From Candidatus Pacearchaeota archaeon (lineage in GTDB: Archaea; Nanobdellota; Nanobdellia; Pacearchaeales; GW2011-AR1): 6,366 nt of DNA. The stretch spans positions 1 to 6,366 of the forward strand of contig JACQLL010000038.1 of NCBI GenBank assembly GCA_016234025.1. Reading direction: 5' to 3'. Both the position numbers and the translations under genes were made by a program. Numbering within the stretch: position 1 is the first letter of the stretch; every line of letters begins with the position of its first letter. The notes below the pieces were generated by a model. The model searched no databases and was not told the DNA's origin. It was given only the letters and a program-made list of their open reading frames with translations. Below, one piece after another: positions 1 to 4,852 of this stretch.

Positions 1-49
1 GCACTATTCTCCCTTTTGTCGGCCAAAAAATTTCTTTTAAAGAGACCAT
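1..49 (-). CDS. 5' end of an unknown gene leaving the window
   Basis: An ATG at 49-47 on the minus strand opens a frame that stays open to the window edge, 16 codons: MVSLKEIFWPTKGRIV. The start is supported by a TATA-like box (CTATAAAAG on the minus strand, 75-67) centred about 22 nt upstream, the same geometry as the other genes here. A short 'F.PTKG+I' opening resembles small membrane proteins I recall from uncultured archaea, where a hydrophobic helix follows, but the rest lies outside the window, so this is only a hint. No function is assigned. Confidence 0.4.
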   Translation of the reverse strand, partial: MVSLKEIFWPTKGRIV

Positions 50-66
50 ATTTTACTCACGTTTTT

Positions 67-75
67 CTTTTATAG
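67..75 (-). promoter_or_regulatory. Box A (TATA) of the partial gene at 1-49
   Basis: CTATAAAAG read on the minus strand, centred about 22 nt before the ATG at 49, fits a leaderless or near-leaderless archaeal promoter. The box overlaps the TATAGT end of repeat copy 1 (71-98), so the repeat would form the upstream half of this promoter. Confidence 0.4.
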
Positions 76-98
76 TCCACCAATTTAATCTTTCGGTT
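71..98 (+). repeat. 27-bp repeat, copy 1
   Basis: Begins TATAGTCCACCAA and ends TTTCGGTT. It matches copy 3 (1454-1481) at 22 of 28 positions by my hand alignment. Across all four copies 18 of the first 27 columns are invariant, including TATAGT at one end and TCGGT at the other. It faces copy 2 (270-243, minus strand), so the pair brackets the hairpin region between them. Confidence 0.6.
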
Positions 99-99
99 T

Positions 100-246
100 T
101 CTGAAGCTTCGTGAGAAGCGAAGATTAGAGAACTTCGTTCTCATTATTTATTGGCGGGCTACGACAAGAACCCTCAATGATTACGGGTTCTTGAGCGCAT
201 CCAATAATTCAACTTTCAGAATTCTTGGTGTTAGTGAACCAACACC
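100..246 (-). ncRNA. Candidate structured RNA with four hairpins
   Basis: A promoter-like sequence on the minus strand (282-269, identical over 14 nt to the endA promoter) predicts a start near G246. From there the RNA could form four hairpins. The first is GGUGUU/AACACC at its 5' end. The second is CAAGAACCC/GGGUUCUUG (193-185 with 173-165, 11-nt loop), which sits on a possible lower stem UUAUUGG/CCAAUAA with an internal loop between them. The third is GAGAAC/GUUCUC with a 3-nt loop (142-128). The fourth is GCUUC/GAAGC with a 4-nt loop (119-106). No tRNA, 5S, SRP or RNase P signature is visible. The stem-pocket-stem shape is loosely like an H/ACA guide, but I cannot identify a K-turn or a firm ACA box. 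Direction rests on the promoter alone. Confidence 0.3.
165..193. repeat. 9-bp perfect inverted repeat with 11-nt loop
   Basis: CAAGAACCC (165-173) and GGGTTCTTG (185-193) pair perfectly. TTATTGG just outside on the left and CCAATAA on the right can add a lower stem. It lies in gene-poor sequence and is the strongest stem of the candidate RNA. On the minus strand it could also act as a terminator hairpin, though no T-run follows directly. Confidence 0.6.
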
Positions 247-268
247 GAGAAACTTAGTTGGTTCACTA
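232..268. repeat. 12-bp perfect inverted repeat, 13-nt spacer
   Basis: TAGTGAACCAAC (232-243) is the exact reverse complement of GTTGGTTCACTA (257-268). The right arm is the start of repeat copy 2 read on the minus strand, so copy 2 is followed by its own inverted head. The same design occurs at 1455-1501, with one base pair changed on both arms. Confidence 0.75.
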
Positions 269-270
269 TA
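243..270 (-). repeat. 27-bp repeat, copy 2
   Basis: On the minus strand from 270 it begins TATAGTGAACCAACT and ends TCGGTG. It matches copy 4 (1546-1519) at 23 of the first 27 positions, with identical spacing between the ACCGAGAAA and GTTCACTATA blocks (read on the plus strand). It overlaps the 12-bp inverted repeat at 232-268. Confidence 0.65.
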
Positions 271-282
271 TTTAAGTTTAAG
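269..282 (-). promoter_or_regulatory. Promoter-like 14-mer, identical to the endA promoter
   Basis: CTTAAACTTAAATA on the minus strand is repeated exactly at 1238-1225, where it forms the box A and upstream element of endA. If active here it would start a transcript near 246, at the left foot of a hairpin. No protein gene follows at the expected distance, which favours a non-coding product or a relic. Confidence 0.35.
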
Positions 283-290
283 CATTTTTC

Positions 291-691
291 TCAAGCGTCT
301 GATAAAACAAGTTCACGAGCAGAGCGGTACATTTCAGGAGTTATGTGGTAAGAGTTCCCGCATTCAGGACATTTTAATTCGATGCCATCTTTTTCTTCAT
401 CTTCGAAAAAAACTCCTGCAACTCTTTGATTCAAATAGAAAAGGAATTTGCCTCTGTATTGTTGAGCACCAAATTTTTAGAAAGAGTGACAATGGCTCTC
501 TCTGATTATCTCATTTTTTCTGTCTCCCCAAATAACAGGACTCTCACTTAACTCAATTGAACATCCGTCGTGGACAACAAAGTGTCCATTCTCGAGCCAG
601 CAAGATCAAAAAGTCCTTGTGTTTGTTCGGGACTTTGGGATGCTCAAGATTGCAATAGTCAGCAATCTTGACATAATTCTCTCTTCTCCAT
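291..691 (-). pseudogene. Broken reading frame downstream of endA, zinc-ribbon-like C-terminus
   Basis: The ATG at 691-689 overlaps the endA stop by one base (TGATG), a typical operon junction, and reads MEKRELCQDC before TGA (661-659). Protein-like sequence resumes in the +1 frame (DYCNLEHPKVPNKHK, from 660). It shifts again near 605-590 into NGHFVVHDGCSIELSES, meets an in-frame TAA at 479-477, then continues KFGAQQYRGKFLFYL up to CPECGNSYHITPEMYR and a TGA at 293-291. The composite would be about 130 residues with several cysteines, including a CPxCG metal-binding knuckle. Two frame changes and one stop point to a pseudogene or assembly errors. Programmed recoding is less likely because it would need several independent events. 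I do not recognise the family. Confidence 0.5.
645..670. repeat. 9-bp perfect inverted repeat at the first frame break
   Basis: CAAGATTGC (645-653) and GCAATCTTG (662-670) are separated by 8 nt. On the minus strand the loop holds the TGA that ends the first ten codons of the broken gene downstream of endA, and the coding-like frame changes exactly there. It could be a terminator for endA, a structure tied to the frameshift, or the scar of a small insertion. Confidence 0.55.
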
Positions 692-1203
692 CACAACCGC
701 TCCCATCGAACTTCGTAATAAGTAACATCGTCTTCATCGTCGACAACTCCGATGAGTAAGTTCTTCTTCGTCGAATGTGCGACTCTGTTCTTCGCAGAAA
801 AATCATGCCAGTTCAAGTTGTCTGCCTCGCGAACGGTGTACAAAATCCACCTTGCGTGTTCGTCGCCAGGTTTCACTCCTTTTTCATAGACCCTGAACTC
901 CGCGCCGAATTTCAACGCTGTCTTGACAATATAACCTTTTCTTCTCAAGTCAGAAAAAACGGCGAACTTTGTCTCAATTTTTTTATCGACTCTTCTGAAT
1001 TTTTTAACCAATGTTTCTTCACTTAAAATTTTCTTTCCTGAAGAAATGTTCATCTTTCTTTCTGAAAAAAGGAACAAAGCTTCGACTGCTGAATACTCGA
1101 CCTTGCTGTTTTTTTTCTCGCCGAACCGTGACTTCTCGAAAAGCAAAAAGGCATCAGGCGAGGTTGAGCTAACTTTTTCTCCTGTTAGATAAGCGTTTAT
1201 CAT
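691..1203 (-). CDS. endA: tRNA-splicing endonuclease EndA
   Basis: EndA cuts both ends of introns in archaeal pre-tRNAs at bulge-helix-bulge motifs, leaving 2',3'-cyclic phosphates for the RNA ligase. The 170-residue protein aligns end to end with Methanocaldococcus jannaschii EndA (179 residues) from memory. The N-terminal domain covers about 1-75 (AYLTGEKV, VEALFLF), the catalytic domain about 80-170 (DLRRKGYIVKTALKFGAEFR). The catalytic triad is intact: Tyr106 in FRVYEKG, His116 in DEHARW, Lys147 in AHSTKKNLL, matching Tyr115/His125/Lys156. Its length and single catalytic domain fit the homotetramer class rather than the fused or two-subunit types. The ATG at 1203 is chosen because the N-terminus then matches the family and a box A lies 24-25 nt upstream. 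It reads toward the broken gene at 691-291, with a 1-nt overlap. It is well preserved although its downstream neighbour is not. Confidence 0.95.
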   Translation of the reverse strand: MINAYLTGEKVSSTSPDAFLLFEKSRFGEKKNSKVEYSAVEALFLFSERKMNISSGKKILSEETLVKKFRRVDKKIETKFAVFSDLRRKGYIVKTALKFGAEFRVYEKGVKPGDEHARWILYTVREADNLNWHDFSAKNRVAHSTKKNLLIGVVDDEDDVTYYEVRWERL

Positions 1204-1224
1204 TGTCTGAAAAAGAAGAGAGAT

Positions 1225-1238
1225 TATTTAAGTTTAAG
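1225..1238 (-). promoter_or_regulatory. endA promoter (box A and upstream element)
   Basis: CTTAAACTTAAATA read on the minus strand. The TTAAATAA core is centred 24-25 nt before the endA ATG, so the transcript probably starts at or next to the ATG. The same 14 bases recur at 282-269. Confidence 0.6.
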
Positions 1239-1310
1239 GATTTTGCGAACGTGCTAACAATAAACACAAGAGACACTCTCTGCGTTCTTGTCAATATTTT
1301 AATATGATAA

Positions 1311-1343
1311 CAGAATATTCTGGTCACTATGCGTGTTGCATAG
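1311..1343. repeat. Palindrome plus adjacent hairpin
   Basis: CAGAATATTCTG (1311-1322) is a perfect 12-bp palindrome. Four bases later CTATGC-gtgtt-GCATAG (1327-1343) forms a 6-bp stem. Both lie 108-140 bp upstream of the endA start. They could bind a dimeric regulator or be part of an RNA, and nothing in the sequence decides between these. Confidence 0.45.
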
Positions 1344-1453
1344 CATTCTTGCTTAGAACATTTAACTATCGCCGACTGATTCGTCAATGAACCAAATAAA
1401 CTCTCGCCTCGTCCTCGCTGTCTATAACAAAGCCGATGCTCGCGCATGCTATA

Positions 1454-1481
1454 TATAGTCAACCAACTGAGTTCTTCGGTT
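1454..1481 (+). repeat. 27-bp repeat, copy 3
   Basis: Begins TATAGTCAACCAACT and ends TTCGGTT. It matches copy 2 (minus strand) at 22 of its first 26 positions and copy 1 at 22 of 28. It is followed by its own inverted head, giving the 13-bp inverted repeat at 1455-1501. Read on the minus strand its TATA end (CTATATATAG, 1458-1449) resembles a box A, but no gene starts 25 nt beyond it. Confidence 0.65.
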
Positions 1482-1501
1482 AGTTTCGGTTGGTTGACTA
1501 T
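1455..1501. repeat. 13-bp perfect inverted repeat, 21-nt spacer
   Basis: ATAGTCAACCAAC (1455-1467) and GTTGGTTGACTAT (1489-1501). In plus-strand RNA the stem can continue inward by four more pairs (U-G, G-C, A-U, G-U), and the loop contains CUUCGG. Compared with 232-268, the fifth base of the shared arm is C instead of G and the partner arm carries the matching change. Confidence 0.75.
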
Positions 1502-1518
1502 TTATGGGACCAATTTGC

Positions 1519-1546
1519 GACCGAGAAATTAAATTTGTTCACTATA
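1519..1546 (-). repeat. 27-bp repeat, copy 4
   Basis: On the minus strand from 1546 it begins TATAGTGAACAAATT and ends TCGGTC. It faces copy 3, so the pair makes a 93-bp inverted-repeat unit (1454-1546). It shares AATTTAAT-like central bases with copy 1, while copies 2 and 3 share the other central variant. Confidence 0.6.
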
Positions 1547-1720
1547 GTTTTCTTGCTTTTAATTGATGTTAATTATTAGGTGATTGACCATAATTGGCAC
1601 CAAAAATAGTCAATTTGCATACTATTACCGACGGTAATTAATAACTAAAAGCTGTCTGCACATTATTTATAATGAAAACATCAGTTTATGCACACTTTAA
1701 GATTTGTAATGGCTAAAATC

Positions 1721-1741
1721 AAAAAAATCTGGTGCTAAAAA
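1721..1741 (-). terminator. T-rich terminator of the small minus-strand gene
   Basis: Read on the minus strand, a run of five T (1741-1737) and a run of seven T (1727-1721) lie about 27-48 nt past the stop at 1769. Archaeal termination commonly uses such oligo-T tracts without a strong hairpin. Confidence 0.4.
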
Positions 1742-1768
1742 CGGCTATAGCCCACCATCTTCCGACAA

Positions 1769-2044
1769 TCAAACCTTCCTCAAAGAAAAAATAGCATTTG
1801 AATAAACAGAGAATTGTCCAAGATTTATTCCATCATCATTCGACGGAGACATATCAATACAGTCTCTGTCAAATTCTATAACATATCCTACAATTTTCTT
1901 CCCTTTCTCCTTTGAAAACATTTCAGAACCATAAGAATAAGGGTATCGCTCCAGTCGATTAAACTTAACACCTTTGAACAAGTTAACCTCAACTATATCT
2001 CCTAAATTTAAGCTAATTTTTCTTAACTCTTCACAAATGTCCAT
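1769..2044 (-). CDS. Small protein of unknown function, possible SH3/Sm-like barrel
   Basis: A 91-residue protein. LGDIVEVNLFKG near residues 14-25, IVGYVIEFDRDCIDMS at 51-66 and a closing VYSNAIFSLRKV suggest a small all-beta fold in which a 'GD.V.V' strand opens and a 'I..I.K' strand closes. Small barrels of the SH3 or Sm type in archaea look like this, but I cannot name the family. The ATG at 2044 is preferred over an upstream TTG at 2053 because a box A (TTTAAAAAT on the minus strand, 2072-2064) lies about 24 nt before it. There is no signal peptide or membrane segment. It is transcribed divergently from the helicase, with 78 bp between the two starts, so shared control is possible but not shown. 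Confidence 0.7.
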   Translation of the reverse strand: MDICEELRKISLNLGDIVEVNLFKGVKFNRLERYPYSYGSEMFSKEKGKKIVGYVIEFDRDCIDMSPSNDDGINLGQFSVYSNAIFSLRKV

Positions 2045-2063
2045 AACAATCAATAGATTAACT

Positions 2064-2072
2064 ATTTTTAAA
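2064..2072 (-). promoter_or_regulatory. Box A of the small minus-strand gene
   Basis: TTTAAAAAT on the minus strand, centred about 24 nt before the ATG at 2044. This decides that start over the TTG at 2053, which would lie only about 15 nt from the box. Confidence 0.55.
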
Positions 2073-2093
2073 CATTAGTATACAAACAAAACT

Positions 2094-2102
2094 CTTTTAA
2101 AA
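2094..2102 (+). promoter_or_regulatory. Box A of the helicase gene
   Basis: CTTTTAAAA is centred about 25 nt before the ATG at 2123, with no Shine-Dalgarno between, consistent with a leaderless mRNA. It sits about 30 bp from the opposing box A at 2072-2064, so two initiation complexes would be near neighbours. Confidence 0.55.
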
Positions 2103-2122
2103 CTCACTAAACATATCAAACA

Positions 2123-4150
2123 ATGAGCCGTTTAAATTTCAGTTCTTCAGGAAGATTAATCTCAGTAGACAAACAAAATTTGAATTATTACGCTAAAAAA
2201 CAAAATAACAAACTAAGAACATCTGAATCTTTGGAATTTTTAAAAGAGACAGAAAAAAAGGTAGAGAACATCTTTGAAAAAACTTTCTGGAGTTTACACA
2301 GAGAAAATTCTCCTCTTCAACCTCTAAAATTCTCAAATGGAAAGACACAGGAAGATGTTGTAAAAGAGATTCATGATTTAATCAGACAGGGAAACAGAAT
2401 AATCTTTCTTCACGGCGTCTGCGGAACAGGAAAGAGCGCGATTGCACTCAATCTCGCGAGGATTTTCGGAAAAACGTCGGTAGTCGTTCCGGTCAAAGCG
2501 CTCCAGACACAATACGAAAAGGATTACACAGGCAACAAATATTTGCTAAAAACAGACGGAAAAAAAATGAAAATAGCAGTCATAACTGGAAGAGAAAACC
2601 ATGACTCAATAATTTTACAGGGAGTTTCATGCGCGCATCCTCTTCTTCCTGACACAATTAAACTAACGGAAAAAAACCACGGAAAAATAATGGAGTACTA
2701 CAAATCAAATCCCTTGATAAAAAACAAAAATCAAAACGACCCTGAAAAGTTAAAAAGAATCTCAATTGCTCCGGCAAATCCATACTGGAGTCCTATAATT
2801 GTCTCAGACTACGAAGCAAGTAACCTTACAGATGCAAAAAAATATGAATACATGGGATGCGATTCAAAAAAATATATCTTCTATCACAGAAAATCAGGAT
2901 GCTCTTATTACGACCAATATCTATCTTATACGAAAGCCGACGTCATAATCTTTAACGCCGCAAAATATAGCTCCGAATTATCACTCGGGAGAAAACCTCT
3001 GACAGAGGTAGACATAATCGACGAGGCAGATGTTTATCTCGACAATCTGTTCGAGCAGTCAGAGTTAAACCTCACATGGCTTTCCAACGCTCTAAAGATT
3101 TTGAATATAGAAAGTCCTTCGGCTCAAAATTCAGTTTCTAAAATTAGAGAATTAATCTTATCGGAAGAAAAAAACAAGCAGGCCACGGGAATAAACGAAT
3201 CACAAATTTTTAAAATAGAAGACACAAAAATTAAACAAATACTTAAGATATTAAACTCCGACGCAGAACTTCAGTCGGAAATTCTCATCGACGAACTAAA
3301 CTACTCAAACAAAGCGTTGGAAGTGGCAAAAGAATTTTCAGAGTATTTGGAAGATGTCTATCTAAGTTATAGAAGAGAAGAAGAAAACCTTTTCGTCAAG
3401 CTTGTAAGCACAAACCTTTCTTACAAAATAAAAGACCTTCTATCAAAAACAAAAGCACTCGTCTTTATGTCAGGAACACTTCACTCAAAAGAAGTTTTGA
3501 AAAACATCTTTCAGATAGTGAACTACAAACTCGTCGAGGCAGAAACTCTCAATCCCGGAAGTATTGAAATTATAATGACAGGAAAGGAAATTGATTGCAG
3601 TTATTCAAACTTAAAAGAAAATCATTCAAGAGAGGATTATTTATCATCGCTATCGGACTGCGTAGAAAAATCAATTTCTCCGACGTTAATTCACGTTCAG
3701 GCATTTAATGATCTTCCTTCAGAAGAAGAAAAAGCGAATGTAAGAAAAAACAACTTAATGTCAAGAGAAGAATTATACACAAGACAAAGCAGAGACAGAT
3801 TCGGGAAAGAGGTTGAAGATTTTAAAACAGGCAAATTCCAAAATCTCTTCTCGACAAAATGCGCAAGAGGCGTAGACTTCCCGGGAAAAACATGCAATTC
3901 AATAATCTTCACAAAATATCCGAACCCAAACATAAGAGACACTTTTTGGAAAGTAATTCAAAAAACTCGCCCGGAATATTATTGGCAGTTTTATAAAGAC
4001 AAAGCGCGAAGAGAATTCCTGCAACGTCTCTTCAGAGCAATACGCTTCAAGGACGACCACGTCTATGTTCTCTCTCCGGACATCAGAGTCATTAATGAAG
4101 TCAGAAAGATACAAAATTCTGCCGGAAATAATATTATTTACAAGATTTAG
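2123..4150 (+). CDS. XPD/Rad3/DinG-like superfamily 2 DNA helicase
   Basis: A 675-residue ATP-dependent helicase of the Rad3/XPD/DinG group (COG1199-like), expected to unwind DNA 5'-3' in repair or replication. Visible motifs in order: a Q-like region near Gln76; Walker A GVCGTGKS at 98-105; Walker B DEAD at 300-303 in VDIIDEADVYLDNLF, aligned with the DEAH of XPD; SGT at 450-452 in LVFMSGTLHSKEVL; motif IV region near 521-530; motif V CARGVDFPGK at 580-589; motif VI QRLFRAIR at 634-641. The roughly 195 residues between Walker A and B match the iron-sulfur insertion of the family. Only Cys170, Cys246 and Cys260 are present there, where the family normally has four cluster cysteines. Cys100 lies inside Walker A. 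No exonuclease domain is fused. Start chosen for its box A at 2094-2102. It stands alone, divergent from the small gene at 2044-1769. Confidence 0.93.
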   Translation: MSRLNFSSSGRLISVDKQNLNYYAKKQNNKLRTSESLEFLKETEKKVENIFEKTFWSLHRENSPLQPLKFSNGKTQEDVVKEIHDLIRQGNRIIFLHGVCGTGKSAIALNLARIFGKTSVVVPVKALQTQYEKDYTGNKYLLKTDGKKMKIAVITGRENHDSIILQGVSCAHPLLPDTIKLTEKNHGKIMEYYKSNPLIKNKNQNDPEKLKRISIAPANPYWSPIIVSDYEASNLTDAKKYEYMGCDSKKYIFYHRKSGCSYYDQYLSYTKADVIIFNAAKYSSELSLGRKPLTEVDIIDEADVYLDNLFEQSELNLTWLSNALKILNIESPSAQNSVSKIRELILSEEKNKQATGINESQIFKIEDTKIKQILKILNSDAELQSEILIDELNYSNKALEVAKEFSEYLEDVYLSYRREEENLFVKLVSTNLSYKIKDLLSKTKALVFMSGTLHSKEVLKNIFQIVNYKLVEAETLNPGSIEIIMTGKEIDCSYSNLKENHSREDYLSSLSDCVEKSISPTLIHVQAFNDLPSEEEKANVRKNNLMSREELYTRQSRDRFGKEVEDFKTGKFQNLFSTKCARGVDFPGKTCNSIIFTKYPNPNIRDTFWKVIQKTRPEYYWQFYKDKARREFLQRLFRAIRFKDDHVYVLSPDIRVINEVRKIQNSAGNNIIYKI

Positions 4151-4175
4151 ATAAAACTCATAAGCAATAAAGAAA

Positions 4176-4188
4176 AGCAGCAACTGCT
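4176..4188 (+). terminator. Small hairpin after the helicase gene
   Basis: AGCAG-caa-CTGCT lies 26 nt past the helicase stop. CTGC can alternatively pair with GCAG at 4196-4199. The stem is short and no T-run follows, so a role in termination is uncertain. Confidence 0.25.
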
Positions 4189-4220
4189 ATCGTGAGCAGG
4201 AAATTCCTAAAAAGTAAAAA

Positions 4221-4230
4221 CTTATAAACC
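4221..4230 (+). promoter_or_regulatory. Box A of the ribosomal protein operon
   Basis: CTTATAAACC is centred about 25 nt before the S19e ATG at 4250, preceded by an A-rich stretch that could serve as the upstream TFB-binding element. It is the only promoter I see for the six genes that follow. Confidence 0.6.
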
Positions 4231-4249
4231 ATATTTCTCAAACTCTATC

Positions 4250-4657
4250 ATGGATATAAGAACAATTGAGTCAGGAAAGTATAACACTATCTTAGCAGAT
4301 ACATTGAAGAAACAAAAGCTATTTGAAAAACCTGACTGGTCCGACTTTGTTAAGACATCAACTCATAAACAACGCCCAAGTATTGAGGACGATTTTTGGT
4401 TCAAGAGAGCGGCAAGTATTCTTAGACAAATTTATATAAAAAAAATCGTCGGAGTCGAACGGCTAAGAACTCGCTACGGCGGTAGAAAAAACCGAGGCAC
4501 TAAACCTCCGGAGTTCAGGAAAGGCGGCGGCAAAATAATCAGAACGATTCTTCAGCAGGCGGAGACAGCAGGACTTGTGGAAAAAATTAAAGGCAAGCCA
4601 TCAGGAAGACAACTCACAGAGAAAGGGACAAAACTTTTAGAGAGTGTGGCGAAATGA
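4250..4657 (+). CDS. Small ribosomal subunit protein S19e
   Basis: An archaeal/eukaryal-specific protein of the 30S subunit, on its head and needed for pre-rRNA maturation in the eukaryal homologue. At 135 residues it is slightly shorter than the usual 145-155, mostly at the N-terminus. Family landmarks are clear: WSDFVKTSTHKQRP at 30-43, FWFKRAASILRQIY at 49-62, VGVERLRTRYGGRKNRG at 67-83, FRKGGGKIIRTILQQ at 89-103, and the winged-helix end LTEKGTKLLESVA. The ATG at 4250 follows a box A by 25 nt. It is the first gene of the operon, and its TGA overlaps the L39e start (ATGA at 4654-4657). The small DNA-binding/PDCD5-type gene that often lies between S19e and L39e in archaea is absent here. 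Confidence 0.97.
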   Translation: MDIRTIESGKYNTILADTLKKQKLFEKPDWSDFVKTSTHKQRPSIEDDFWFKRAASILRQIYIKKIVGVERLRTRYGGRKNRGTKPPEFRKGGGKIIRTILQQAETAGLVEKIKGKPSGRQLTEKGTKLLESVAK

Positions 4658-4851
4658 AAACTTACCAAAAAAAAGTTAAACTATCTGTCGAAGGACGAAG
4701 AACAAAATGGGCTCCTGTCTGGGCAGTCCTACGAAAATTCGGTCAGGGAAAAAAAGTCCATATGTCGCGCATAACAAAACAAAAGCGACATTGGAGGCGA
4801 ACAAAACTAAAAATAAAACCAAGGAGAATGAAGAAACAACATCTGGGTTAA
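4654..4851 (+). CDS. Large ribosomal subunit protein L39e
   Basis: A tiny basic protein lining the peptide exit tunnel of the 50S subunit in archaea and eukaryotes. The core is recognisable: WAPVWAVLRKFGQGK (19-33), then KQKRHWRRTKLKI (42-54) with the invariant RHWRR. At 65 residues it exceeds the usual 50-51; the surplus is a basic C-terminal tail (KPRRMKKQHLG, about 55-65) plus a slightly longer N-terminus. Start overlaps the S19e stop by four bases, so translation is likely coupled. The next gene begins one base after its TAA. In most archaea L31e follows directly, whereas here three unknown genes intervene. Confidence 0.95.
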   Translation: MKTYQKKVKLSVEGRRTKWAPVWAVLRKFGQGKKVHMSRITKQKRHWRRTKLKIKPRRMKKQHLG

Positions 4852-4852
4852 A

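Larger units (their letters stand above)
1204..1768. other. 565-bp region without a credible gene
   Basis: Short open frames here have poor protein character. The region contains the endA promoter, a 12-bp perfect palindrome CAGAATATTCTG (1311-1322), a CTATGC/GCATAG hairpin (1327-1343), two copies of the 27-bp repeat (1454-1481 and 1546-1519), a 13-bp inverted repeat, a 15-bp palindrome ATTACCG-A-CGGTAAT (1624-1638) and a T-rich terminator on the minus strand. I found no tRNA, 5S or convincing C/D guide RNA. Confidence 0.6.

Noticed and set aside
181..285. Minus-strand 34-codon frame starting MLKLKYSEPTKF and ending VELLDALKNP
   Set aside because: The end resembles the start of an ArsR-type helix-turn-helix, but the frame is encoded across repeat copy 2 and stops in a hairpin loop. 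The repeat is non-coding at the other three sites.
100..290. tRNA, 5S or SRP RNA gene in the hairpin region
   Set aside because: No T-arm GGTTCGA-type sequence in a cloverleaf context, no anticodon arm and no SRP or 5S conserved blocks. GGTTC at 186-190 and 260-264 is part of simple inverted repeats.
191..505. Plus-strand open frame of 104 codons
   Set aside because: It starts at TTG, has no promoter, covers the conserved repeat and is antisense to the protein-like frame with the CPECG motif. Its own sequence has no recognisable character.
659..664. Programmed +1 frameshift at TGC-TGA-C like release factor 2
   Set aside because: As a stand-alone explanation it fails, because a second frame change near 600 and an in-frame TAA at 479-477 would also have to be recoded.
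606..806. Minus-strand 66-codon frame overlapping the endA 3' end
   Set aside because: A shadow of endA in another frame, with no family features and no start signal.
775..1026. Plus-strand 83-codon frame antisense to endA
   Set aside because: Lies entirely opposite a gene with intact catalytic residues; no promoter.
1169..1462. Minus-strand open frame of 97 codons upstream of endA
   Set aside because: It overlaps the endA start and promoter in another frame, lacks a box A at the right distance and reads as low-quality protein rich in Arg, Cys and Ser.
71..1546. CRISPR array from the repeated 27-bp element
   Set aside because: Only four diverged copies, in alternating orientation and with irregular spacing; no spacer-like regularity and no cas genes.
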